From the NCBI GenBank assembly GCA_964019135.1, contig OZ025255.1, forward strand, positions 43,120,811-43,184,810: 64,000 nt of DNA. The letters run 5' to 3'. Below are positions 34,732-46,700 of the stretch, piece after piece. This stretch comes from Arenicola marina (taxonomy: Eukaryota > Annelida > Polychaeta > Arenicolidae). The notes beneath the pieces were generated by a model. It did not search any database and had not been told where the DNA came from. It saw only the letters and a list, made by a program, of their open reading frames with translations. Made by a program: the position numbers and the translations under genes. Positions within the stretch are counted from its first letter, which is position 1. The number at the start of each line of letters is the position of its first letter.

Positions 34732-37700
34732 CTGCTAGAGGGGGTGACAGACGGGTCAGTGAGAGCCCGGGCTGCCGAGCTGGGGGGCAGAGTCTGGGCG
34801 CTGGGTCGCGTGTACACTCGTGTACACACACACACATACATACATGGTCATATCTCCACACCTACAACACAGTCATCGAAACGACGCACACAACACGCCT
34901 CGTCTGTGCAGAAAACCAGGGATGAAAATAGAATTAAGTTGTTCAGAGACAAACAAAATCTTCATTATATATCGATATTCTATATATATACGTGAATACA
35001 TTGCACATATATATATAAATATGCACCCTGGCGTGGGACATTGCAGGTCGGGGTCGGCAGTTAAGCCTAGAAGCTATCAAAACATGAGAGTAATGAGAGA
35101 GTGTCGGAGAGTGGCCGTGGGTAGGCAGGGCGACGGTCCAGGGTGGCGGCGAGCGAGCCACCGCCAGCGGCCGGAGAGGGGCCCCCCGGGGGCCCCGGGG
35201 GAGGGGCCTGCGGGGAGGGGGCCGTCCGTCACACAGCCGCCAGCGGCACCCTGGCCTAGCTGTCCTCATCCTCGTCAGACTCGGCGCCATAGCTGGCTGC
35301 AAGAGAAAAGAGAAAGTCACCCGGTTAGACGCTCCACCAGAGCTCCGCAGGCCTCCAGCCGCCACGCACCAACACACCCCTCCCCGCCCCATCTCTCCCC
35401 CCCCCCCCCCACACCCTACCTAATAGACCCAGACTGACGCCGCATACAGGCTAAGCCAACAGGTGTCGGCACCCACTGATGTATTAAAAAGCCAAATCGT
35501 AGCATCGTACAAACCTTGTAAGTGTAAGTATGAAATGAACACTGCAGTACATTACCGGAACCCCGTACCACGTGCCAGTCTACATACATCCCAGGCTGGT
35601 ATATAACCAAATCCACTACACATACAGGACGTCCAGATTGTGGAGCACATGTTAAATGGTCACCCTGGTGAACACATGGGGGCTACACCTGACGCAGACT
35701 TCCGTGGCCCCACACGACATACCCCTGCCCCCTGCCTAATAATGCCAGGTGGTGGTCATGGTCTGGGTCATACAGCCAGGGAGTGAACAAGCGTGTCAGT
35801 GGCACGTGGAGGCCATCTCGATGCCCCGGGCTCGCCAGGCGGACCCTCCAGTGCCGTGCCCGCCGCGTACAGAGTCACCATGCTACAGGCCCAGTCTCCG
35901 GCGCCTCTGGTCAGTGTCGTCACCCGGAGGACAATACGAACTACGTCCAGCAGCTTGTTGCATTCAATCATATAAGAGGCTAATGACTTCATGCCTGGGA
36001 CATGTGTGGGGTCGATACCACCTTAGACCCGGCTACCGCATTGAATATTATCTAGCAGTGTCACATAAAGTAAAGACTAAATCAATTAGAAAAAAAAATG
36101 ATCCGGAAATATTTCTCAAAATAAAAGTGTATTTACATACACAACATATCAGTTATATTAATAAAATGGTTAACATCTCGCTAAAGCCTCTTGATATGTT
36201 AGGAAACAAGCCACCGGACAGCAACGTTATTGTAATTACCATCGTCATAAAAAGTACACTGGGTTCGTTTGTCAGTCTGCAAGATCGAAGGAAAGCAATA
36301 ATATTAATAATGGTTGAAGGGGGGGGGGGGGGGGGGGGAGCGGTGTCTGGAAAGAACAAAAACCCATCCTGGGGTGGACAGGTGGTCTCGGCCCGTGGTG
36401 CAGAATCTCGCGATCCGGACAGCTCCAGATGGATGAACAGATGACTGCGCGCCAGAGCAACCTCCAACAAACCTATAACACAGGGGTAGAGGCTCTCACA
36501 ACAAACGGTGAGGGGAGAACAGTAAAATCGTGCAAGTAGCCGAAAAGGAACCAAATAAGCTTCTGTGACGCCAAGCCGTGCGGCGATGGCAGAGAAGGGC
36601 CTTTCCATCCAGGTACCCTGGTCTCGGCCAAGGTACTGAGGAGGAGGCATTGGCTCATCCCTCACATTACCTAAAAATTAGCGTCATACCAACATATTTC
36701 TGTACAACGGATATATTATCATTTCCGCAACACACCGCCTTGATTGTCGTTGCCCCCCCCCCCCCCCCGGCCACCTATACCCTATCCACCTATGACAACT
36801 CAGGTACAACATGCGAAGGCGTCAATCCCTTGGAGCACGCCCCTTATGGTTTAGCTGGGTGTCTGTTTAGTGTTCATAGCCAACAGTTACAGTTGCGGTA
36901 GGCGCGGAGGCAGAGCGGAATGAGAACGAGGCTGATCAACCTACCGACGACATCCCCCAGTGCGCCCTTGGCCTTCTTCCTGATTGGCTGGTTCCGGTCG
37001 GTAACTGCAACACAATAAACCATCAGATCAGAATCTGGCAGTCTCCGCCCTACGTCTTCGTGAACTAACCCCCGTAGACCCTCTGTCACTGATATAACAA
37101 GGACGCAATAGTCACAGGAAAAAGTGTTCATAATCTGGAAGTATCCTTTCTATGTCTTCGTGAACTAGCTCCTGTAGACCCTCTGTCACAGACATAACAA
37201 GGACGCAATAGTCACGCATTAGGTACTTAGAGTAACTTCAAGAATCTGGAATCACCCGCGGTAGGTCTTCGTGAACTACCTCCTGCGGACCCTGGAGATG
37301 TCACTGATACAAGAATGATGTAAAAGCAAGGCGTCAGGCACATAGACTCGTGGGACACCTGTCTATATATACAGAGCCCAGACCTACCTTTGAACGCTGC
37401 TGGCGGCATCAGCTGGATGTCGTGCTCGTAGGACACCTGTCTATATATACAGAGCCCAGACCTACCTTTGAACGCTGCTGGCGGCATCGGCTGGATGTCG
37501 TGCTCGTAGGACACCTGTCTATATATACAGAGCCCAGACCTACCTTTGAACGCTGCTGGCGGCATCAGCTGGATGTCGTGCTCGTGGGACACCTGTCTAT
37601 ATATACAGAGCCCAGACCTACCTTTGAACGCTGCTGGCGGCATCAGCTGGATGTCGTGCTGGTAGGACACCTGTCTATATATACAGAGCCCAGACCTACC

Positions 37701-40700
37701 TTTGAACGCTGCTGGCGGCATCAGCTGGATGTCGTGCTCGTAGGACACCTGTCTATATATACAGAGCCCAGACCTACCTTTGAACGCTGCTGGCGGCATC
37801 AGCTGGATGTCGTGCTCGTGGGACACCTGTCTATATATACAGAGCCCAGACCTACCTTTGAACGCTGCTGGCGGCATCGGCTGGATGTCGTGCTCGTGGG
37901 ACACCTGTCTATATATACAGAGCCCAGACCTACTTTTGAACGCTGCTGGCGGCATCAGCTGGATGTCGTGCTCGTGGGACACCTGTCTATATATACAGAG
38001 CCCAGACCTACCTTTGAACGCTGCTGGCGGCATCAGCTGGATGTCGTGCTCGTGGGACACCTGTCTATATATACAGAGCCCAGACCTACCTTTGAACGCT
38101 GCTGGCGGCATCGGCTGGATGTCGTGCTCGTAGGACACCTGTCTATATATACAGAGCCCAGACCTACCTTTGAACGCTGCTGGCGGCATTAGCTGGATGT
38201 CGTGCTCGTGGGACACCTGTCTATATATACAGAGCCCAGACCTACCTTTGAACGCTGCTGGCGGCATCAGCTGGATGTCGTGCTCGTAGGACACCTGTCT
38301 ATATATACAGAGCCCAGACCTACCTTTGAACGCTGCTGGCGGCATCAGCTGGATGTCGTGCTCGTGGGACACCTGTCTATATATACAGAGCCCAGACCTA
38401 CCTTTGAACGCTGCTGGCGGCATTAGCTGGATGTCGTGCTCGTGGGACACCTGTCTATATATACAGAGCCCAGACCTACCTTTGAACGCTGCTGGCGGCA
38501 TCAGCTGGATGTCGTGCTCGTAGGACACCTGTCTATATATACAGAGCCCAGACCTACCTTTGAACGCTGCTGGCGGCATCAGCTGGATGTCGTGCTCGTG
38601 GGACACCTGTCTATATATACAGAGCCCAGACCTACCTTTGAACGCTGCTGGCGGCATTAGCTGGATGTCGTGCTCGTGGGACACCTGTCTATATATACAG
38701 AGCCCAGACCTACCTTTGAACGCTGCTGGCGGCATCAGCTGGATGTCGTGCTCGTAGGACACCTGTCTATATATACAGAGCCCAGACCTACCTTTGAACG
38801 CTGCTGGCGGCATCAGCTGGATGTCGTGCTCGTGGGACACCTGTCTATATATACAGAGCCCAGACCTGCCTTTGAACGCTGCTGGCGGCATCAGCTGGAT
38901 GTCGTGCTCGTGGGACACCTGTCTATATATACAGAGCCCAGACCTACCTTTGAACGCTGCTGGCGGCATCAGCTGGATGTCGTGCTGGTAGGACACCTGT
39001 CTATATATACAGAGCCCAGACCTACCTTTGAACGCTGCTGGCGGCATCAGCTGGATGTCGTGCTCGTGGGACACCTGTCTATATATACAGAGCCCAGACC
39101 TACCTTTGAACGCTGCTGGCGGCATCAGCTGGATGTCGTGCTCGTGGGACACCTGTCTATATATACAGAGCCCAGACCTACCTTTGAACGCTGCTGGCGG
39201 CATCAGCTGGATGTCGTGCTCGTGGGACACCTGTCTATATATACAGAGCCCAGACCTACCTTTGAACGCTGCTGGCGGCATCAGCTGGATGTCGTGCTCG
39301 TGGGACACCTGTCTATATATACAGAGCCCAGACCTACCTTTGAACGCTGCTGGCGGCATCAGCTGGATGTCGTGCTCGTGGGACACCTGTCTATATATAC
39401 AGAGCCCAGACCTACCTTTGAACGCTGCTGGCGGCATCAGCTGGATGTCGTGCTCGTGGGACACCTGTCTATATATACAGAGCCCAGACCTACCTTTGAA
39501 CGCTGCTGGCGGCATCAGCTGGATGTCGTGCTCGTAGGACACCTGTCTATATATACAGAGCCCAGACCTACCTTTGAACGCTGCTGGCGGCATCAGCTGG
39601 ATGTCGTGCTGGTAGGACACCTGTCTATATATACAGAGCCCAGACCTACCTTTGAACGCTGCTGGCGGCATCGGCTGGATGTCGTGCTCGTGGGACACCT
39701 GTCTATATATACAGAGCCCAGACCTACCTTTGAACGCTGCTGGCGGCATCAGCTGGATGTCGTGCTCGTGGGACACCTGTCTATATATACAGAGCCCAGA
39801 CCTACCTTTGAACGCTGCTGGCGGCATCAGCTGGATGTCGTGCTCGTGGGACACCTGTCTATATATACAGAGCCCAGACCTACCTTTGAACGCTGCTGGC
39901 GGCATCAGCTGGATGTCGTGCTCGCTCTTCGACACCGCCAGGTCAGGGGGTGGGGGTGGGGGAGGCATCAACGTCCGATCACGCTCAGGGTCCTGTTCTC
40001 CCGTCCTAAAACAATGCCCGATCCAGTCTAATTACACACGGCGGGAGGTTGAGCAACGTGTTCCAGTATGTGAATCAGGCGTCTCACGGGTAATCACCTC
40101 GGGCTGTATTCAGAATCCACACGCAGCTTACGCACTTTAAGTCTTAGCCTCACCAGCTCATTGCGGTGGTGCTCATGATAAGAAAAAATCCTCTTCGATA
40201 TAATTTTCTTCCTTCGGAAAATCCACCTATTGGGCGACGGCTTATGTATTTTTTTAACCCGATAATCGCTCGACAAATCTTCCACCTAGCGTCTATTGGA
40301 CGTAGTCTAAGAGGCGATGCTGAATACGGCCCCTCAAGCTGTATTCATTATCCGTATTTACAGCTGCGCAAACCTTACGTAGAGTATAGTTAACATTTAC
40401 TCAGCAGATTAACTGTCTGAATCAGGAAATTAAACGTTTCGTTGGGATTGCGATAGCATGGCTTCCAGCTATGGCCAAATAGTGCTTTAAATTAATGTCA
40501 TGTCTCACATACAAAATGCCTTTGATTTACATTCTCAATCCCGCAAGTCACGTTTTCTTTTTGCAGTTGAAATGTAAATGGCATTAAAAGCCAGCGGCTT
40601 CGGATATTGCAACCACGTGGCAGGGTTGTGATGGTGGGTCCCCCGCGTGGTGTCGCCAAGCACCAATGTTACCTGCGTGGGTCGGCCTGGGTGGACGCCA

Positions 40701-43700
40701 GGGTGGTCACCGTGGTGGTACCGTTGACGGTGACGGTGAGGCCCGTAGTGCAGACTGGTGGCGGGGGTGGCTTATTGTTGGTAACCATGGTAGCCAGATG
40801 GGGCGGGCCGTGCTGCGCAAGAGGAAATATACAATCCAGTCAGATAGTATGAAAGTGCGAACTCATTTTGCGATGTTATGATTTTATTTTGCTATTTTGG
40901 TTGTTAATTGTTTGGAAGTTACAAAACCTACGAGACTTCCAACCTTTCTCACACAAACCTCCATCCAGCCTGATAATAAATACTCGTTGCGAGCGTTTTA
41001 ATTCTGCTATATATGAGTATTTTATCTATGCAATGACAGTATGTGTATGAGCAGCTTTAAGACTACCTAGTAGTGCTGTATGGGCAGCTTTAAGACTACC
41101 TAGTAATTCTGTATGAGCAGCTTTAAGACTACCTAGTAATGCTGTATAAGTAGCTTTAAGACTACCTAGTAATGCTGTATGGGCAGCTTTAAGACTACCT
41201 AGTAATGCTGTATAAGCAGCTTTAAGACTACCTAGTAGTGCTGTATGAGCAGCTTTAAGACTACCTAGTAATGATGTAGGAGCAGCTTTAAGACTACCTC
41301 GTAATGTTGTATGAGCAGCTTTAAGACTACCTAGTAATGATGTAGGAGCAGCTTTAAGACTACCTAGTAGTGCTGTATGGGCAGCTTTAAGACTACCTAG
41401 TAATGCTGTATGAGCAGCTTTAAGACTGCCTAGTAGTGCTGTATGGGCAGCTTTAAGACTAACTAGTAATGCTGTATGAGCAGCTTTAAGACTACCTAGT
41501 AATGATGTAGGAGCAGCTTTAAGACTACCTAGTAGTGCTGTATGGGCAGCTTTAAGACTACCTAGTAATGCTGTATGAGCAGCTTTAAGACTACCTAGTA
41601 ATGATGTAGGAGCAGCTTTAAGACTACCTAGTAGTGCTGTATGGGCAGCTTTAAGACTACCTAGTAATGCTGTATGAGCAGCTTTAAGACTACCTAGTAG
41701 TGCTGTATGAGCAGCTTTAAGACTACCTAGTAATGATGTAGGAGCAGCTTTAAGACTACCTCGTAATGTTGTATGAGCAGCTTTAAGACTACCTAGTAAT
41801 GATGTAGGAGCAGCTTTAAGACTACCTAGTAGTGCTGTATGAGCAGCTTTAAGACTACCTAGTAATGCTGTATGAGCAGCTTTAAGACTACCTAGTAATG
41901 ATGTAGGAGCAGCTTTAAGACTACCTAGTAGTGCTGTATGGGCAGCTTTAAGACTACCTAGTAATGCTGTATGAGCAGCTTTAAGACTGCCTAGTAGTGC
42001 TGTATGGGCAGCTTTAAGACTAACTAGTAATGATGTAGGAGCAGCTTTAAGACTACCTAGTAGTGCTGTATGAGCAGCTTTAAGACTACCTAGTAGTGCT
42101 GTATGAGCAGCTTTAAGACTACCTAGTAATGCTGTATGAGCAGCTTTAAGACTACCTAGTAATGATGTAGGAGCAGCTTTAAGACTACCTAGTAGTGCTG
42201 TATGGGCAGCTTTAAGACTACCTAGTAATGCTGTATGAGCAGCTTTAAGACTGCCTAGTAGTGCTGTATGGGCAGCTTTAAGACTAACTAGTAATGCTGT
42301 AGGAGCAGCTTTAAGACTACCTAGTAGTGCTGTATGGGCAGCTTTAAGACTACCTCGTAATGTGGTATGAGCAGCTTTAAGACTACCTAGTAATGCTGTA
42401 TGAGCAGCTTTAAGACTACCTAGTAGTGTTGTATGGGCAGCTTTAAGACTACCTAGTAATGATGTAGGAGCAGCTTTAAGACTACCTCGTAATGTTGTAT
42501 GAGCAGCTTTAAGACTACCTAGTAATGATGTAGGAGCAGCTTTAAGACTACCTAGTAGTGTTGTATGGGCAGCTTTAAGACTACCTAGTAGTGCTGTAGG
42601 AGCAGCTTTAAGACTACCTAGTAGTGCTGTATGGGCAGCTTTAAGACTACCTAGTAGTGCTGTATGGGCAGCTTTAAGACTACCTAGTAGTGCTGTATGA
42701 GCAGCTTTAAGACTACCTAGTAATTCTGTATGAACAGCTTTAAGACTACCTAGTAATGCTGTAGAAGCAGCTTTAAGACTACCTAGTAATGCTGTATGGG
42801 CAGCTTTAAGACTACCTAGTAGTGCTGTATGAGCAGCTTTAAGATTACCTAGTAATTCTGTATGAACAGCTTTAAGACTACCTAGTAATGCTGTATAAGC
42901 AGCTTTAAGACTACCTAGTAATGCTGTATGAGCAGCTTTAAGACTACCTAGTAGTGCTGTATGGGCAGCTTTAAGACTACCTAGTAATGCTGTATGGGCA
43001 GCTTTAAGACTACCTAGTAATGCTGTATGGGCAGCTTTAAGACTACCTAGTAGTGCTGTATGGGCAGCTTTAAGACTACCTAGTAGTGCTGTATGAGCAG
43101 CTTTAAGACTACCTAGTAATTCTGTATGAACAGCTTTAAGACTAACTAGTAATTCTGTATGAACAGCTTTAAGACTACCTAGTAATGCTGTATAAGCAGC
43201 TTTAAGACTACCTAGTAATGCTGTATGGGCAGCTTTAAGACTACTAGTAGTGCTGTATGGGCAGCTTTAAGACTACCTAGTAGTGCTGTATGAGCAGCTT
43301 TAAGACTACCTAGTAGTGCTGTATGAGCAGCTTTAAGACTACCTAGTAGTGCTGTATGAGCAGCTTTAAGACTACCTAGTAGTGCTGTATGAGCAGCTTT
43401 AAAACTACCTAGTAGTGCTGTATGAGCAGCTTTAAGACTACCTAGTAATGATGTAGGAGCAGCTTTAAGACTACCTAGTAGTGCTGTATGAGCAGCTTTA
43501 AGAACACATATCAATGCTGTATGAGCAGCTTTAAGCATACCTGGTAGCCCAGCAGGTTGTCCGGCAGTTTCTCTTCCTGCTTCTCTTCCGTGAACCGTCG
43601 CTTGCGTTCCTCGCGTGCGTCCTGGCGCCACGTGGCCGATGACGTCACAGTGGGCGCGCCGCCGGTGGAGGCGGCGCTGGGTACGTACTGACTGTAGTAC

Positions 43701-46700
43701 GTCTGTCCCGAGGGACGGCTGCCGGGGACACACACCGGGGCGCCCACCCCGGGCCCGCCGCCGCCGCCGCCGCCGAACTGCTGGCCCAGGGGTGGGGGCT
43801 GACCGCCGGGGAGGCCCTGGGGCTGGGGCTGGGCCTGCTGCGGGGGTAGGGCGTGCTGGTGGTGGCCCGGCGGGGGGTGGCCCATTCCGCCCTGCATCAT
43901 CCCCTGTTGTTGTTGATGCTGTTGCTGTTGTTGCTGCTGCTGCTGCTGTTGTTGCTGTTGTTGTTGGTGGTGGTGGTGTTGGTGTTGTTCCAAGGTCATG
44001 TGTGGCGGGTGGGTTTGGAAGAGCTGTCCGGGCGGTCCGGGCGGTCCGGGCATGGGGCCGTCTATGGTCGTCACGGCGACCGGGGCCCCGCCGTCCGGCT
44101 GGTTGACAAGGAACACGTGCTGCCCAGGCCCCGGCTGCAGTAGTGGACCTCCAGGCTGGCCGGGCGCCTGCATGGGCTGCATGTGGGGGTGGGGGGGAGC
44201 ACATTGCTGGGGTGGCGGCATGGGCTGTAGGTGCTGCATGGCAGCGGGCGGGGGCTGGCCCAGCATCGGCCCCTGGTTCGGCCCCCCAGCCTGCGACACG
44301 GCCACGGCGGTGAGGGGCTGGCCGGGCAGCCCCTGGGTGAGCTGCATCATCCCCCCCGGCGGGTGCCCCCCCATGCCGGGCGCCAGGGACATGATGGGGC
44401 CCCCCGGGAGGGTCATCATGGGGGAGCTGACGGAGACGTGGACGGGGTAGGGGCCGTGGCCGGGCGCGGACATGGGGATGGGCGCCTGCTGCATGCCCAT
44501 GGGAGGCTGAACCATGCTGGTCATGGGCTGGGCGAACGACAACGATGTGCCCGGGTGGCCTAGAGCCAGGCAAGTCACTGGAAGGAAGCCAACACACAGC
44601 AGCTCAATTCAAACTGTTACATAACAGATTTACTTCCCTGACACATCATAAAGTAAACAAGTTTTCTCGATATTTTTCACGATACTGGCCTACAGTTTTC
44701 AGCGCTTCGATATTTTTTCATGATACAAGTATATATTAATTGTTGAATAGGTTGAGCCGTTTAGGTGTGGTGGGGGCGTAGTTTTACCGTAGGAATACCG
44801 CAGGGTCACCGTAGGGTTACCGTAGGGCAACCGTAGGGTTACCGCAGGGCAGGGTTACCGCAGAGCAGGGTCACCGTAGGGTTATCGTAGGACAGGGTCA
44901 CCGTAGGGTTATCGTAGGACAGGGTCACCGTAGGGTTATCGTAGGACAGGGTCACCGTAGGGTTATCGTAGGACAGGGTTATCGTAGGACAGGGTCACCG
45001 TAGGGTTATCGTAGGACAGGGTTATCGTAGGACAGGGTCACCGTAGGGTTATCGTAGGACAGGGTCACCGTAGGGTTATCGTAGGACAGGGTTATCGTAG
45101 GACAGGGTCACCGTAGGGTTATCGTAGGACAGGGTCACCGTAGGGTTATCGTAGGACAGGGTTATCGTAGGACAGGGTCACCGTAGGGTTACCGTAGGAC
45201 AGGGTCACCGTAGGGTTACCGTAGGGCAGGGTCACCGTAGGGTTACCGTAGGACAGGGTCACCGTAGGGTTATCGTAGGACAGGGTCACCGTAGGGTTAC
45301 CGTAGGGCAGGGTCGCCGTAGGGTTACCGTAGGGCAGGGTCGCCGTAGGGTTACCGTAGGGCAGGGTCACCGTAGGGTTACCGTAGGGCAGGGTCGCCGT
45401 AGGGTTACCGTAGGGCAGGGTCGCCGTAGGGTTATCATAGGGCAGGGTCGCCGTAGGGTTACCGTAGGGCAGGGTCACCGTAGGTTTACCCAGAACACGT
45501 ACCGATCTCGTAGGATTGTGGCGTGGGTCCCTGGGTGCTGACCGGGGGTAGCTGGGCCGTGGAGTAGGACGCGGGGGGAGGCGGCACGCTGGTGTTGACC
45601 AGCATACTGCCCGGCGGCACTGAGGGGCTCACCGTGCACAGCACTCCTGGAAAGTAAACGGTCGTGGTTTAGGCCACTTTGGTGAACACAAAGAAATGAT
45701 GTTGGATGTTGGGTGATATTTGCCTGCAGCTCAGCCTCATTACCAACTGAGCTACGGAGGCTCCGGGCGAGGGAGGCTTCGAGCTAACGAGGCTCCGGGC
45801 GAGGGAGGCTTCGAGCTAACGAGGCTCTGGGCGAGGGAGGCTTCGAGCTAACGAGGCTCTGGGCGTGGGAGGCTTCGAGCTAACGAGGCTCCGGGCGAGG
45901 GAGGCTTCGAGCTAACGAGGCTCCGGGCGAGGGAGGCTTCGAGCTAACAAGGCTCTGGGCGAGGGAGGCTTCGAGCTAACGAGGCTCTGGGCGAAGGAGG
46001 CTTCGAGCTAACGAGGCTCCGGGCGAGGGAGGCTTCGAGCTAACGAGGCTCCGGGCGAGGGAGGCTTCGAGCTAACGAGGCTCTGGGCGAGGGAGGCTTC
46101 GAGCTAACGAGGCTCTGGGCGAGGGAGGCTTCGAGCTAACGAGGCTCCGGGCGAGGGAGGCTTCGAGCTAACGAGGCTCTGGGCGAGGGAGGCTTCGAGC
46201 TAACGAGGCTCTGGGCGAGGGAGGCTTCGAGCTAACGAGGCTCCGGGCGAGGGAGGCTTCGAGCTAACGAGGCTCTGGGCAAGGGAGGCTTCGAGCTAAC
46301 GAGGCTCTGGGCGAGGGAGGCTTCGAGCTAACGAGGCTCCGGGCGAGGGAGGCTTCGAGCTAACGAGGCTCTGGGCGAGGGAGGCTTCGAGCTAACGAGG
46401 CTCTGGGCGAGGGAGGCTTCGAGCTAACGAGGCTCTGGGCGAGGGAGGCTTCGAGCTAACGAGGCTCTGGGCGAGGGAGGCTTCGAGCTAACGAGGCTCC
46501 GGGCGAGGGAGGCTTCGAGCTAACGAGGCTCCGGGCGAGGGAGGCTTCGAGCTAACGAGGCTCCGGGCGAGGGAGGCTTCGAGCTAACGAGGCTTTGGGC
46601 GAGGGAGGCTTCGAGCTAACGAGGCTCTGGGCGAGAGAGGCTTCGAGCTAACGAGGCTCTGGGCGAGGGAGGCTTCGAGCTAACGAGGCTCCGGGCGAGG

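Noticed and set aside
37350-40140. Plus-strand open frames across the 78-bp array ([18 protein letters not shown] pattern and another frame)
   Set aside because: 78 is a multiple of three, so antisense frames are open too. They lack a gene context, while the minus frame continues from a conserved exon in phase.
43212-44597. 461-codon minus frame overlapping exon 12
   Set aside because: Different frame from the conserved KRRFTEE/LLGYQ frame; composition is a shadow of GC-rich exon 12 joined to an open frame of the 33-bp array.
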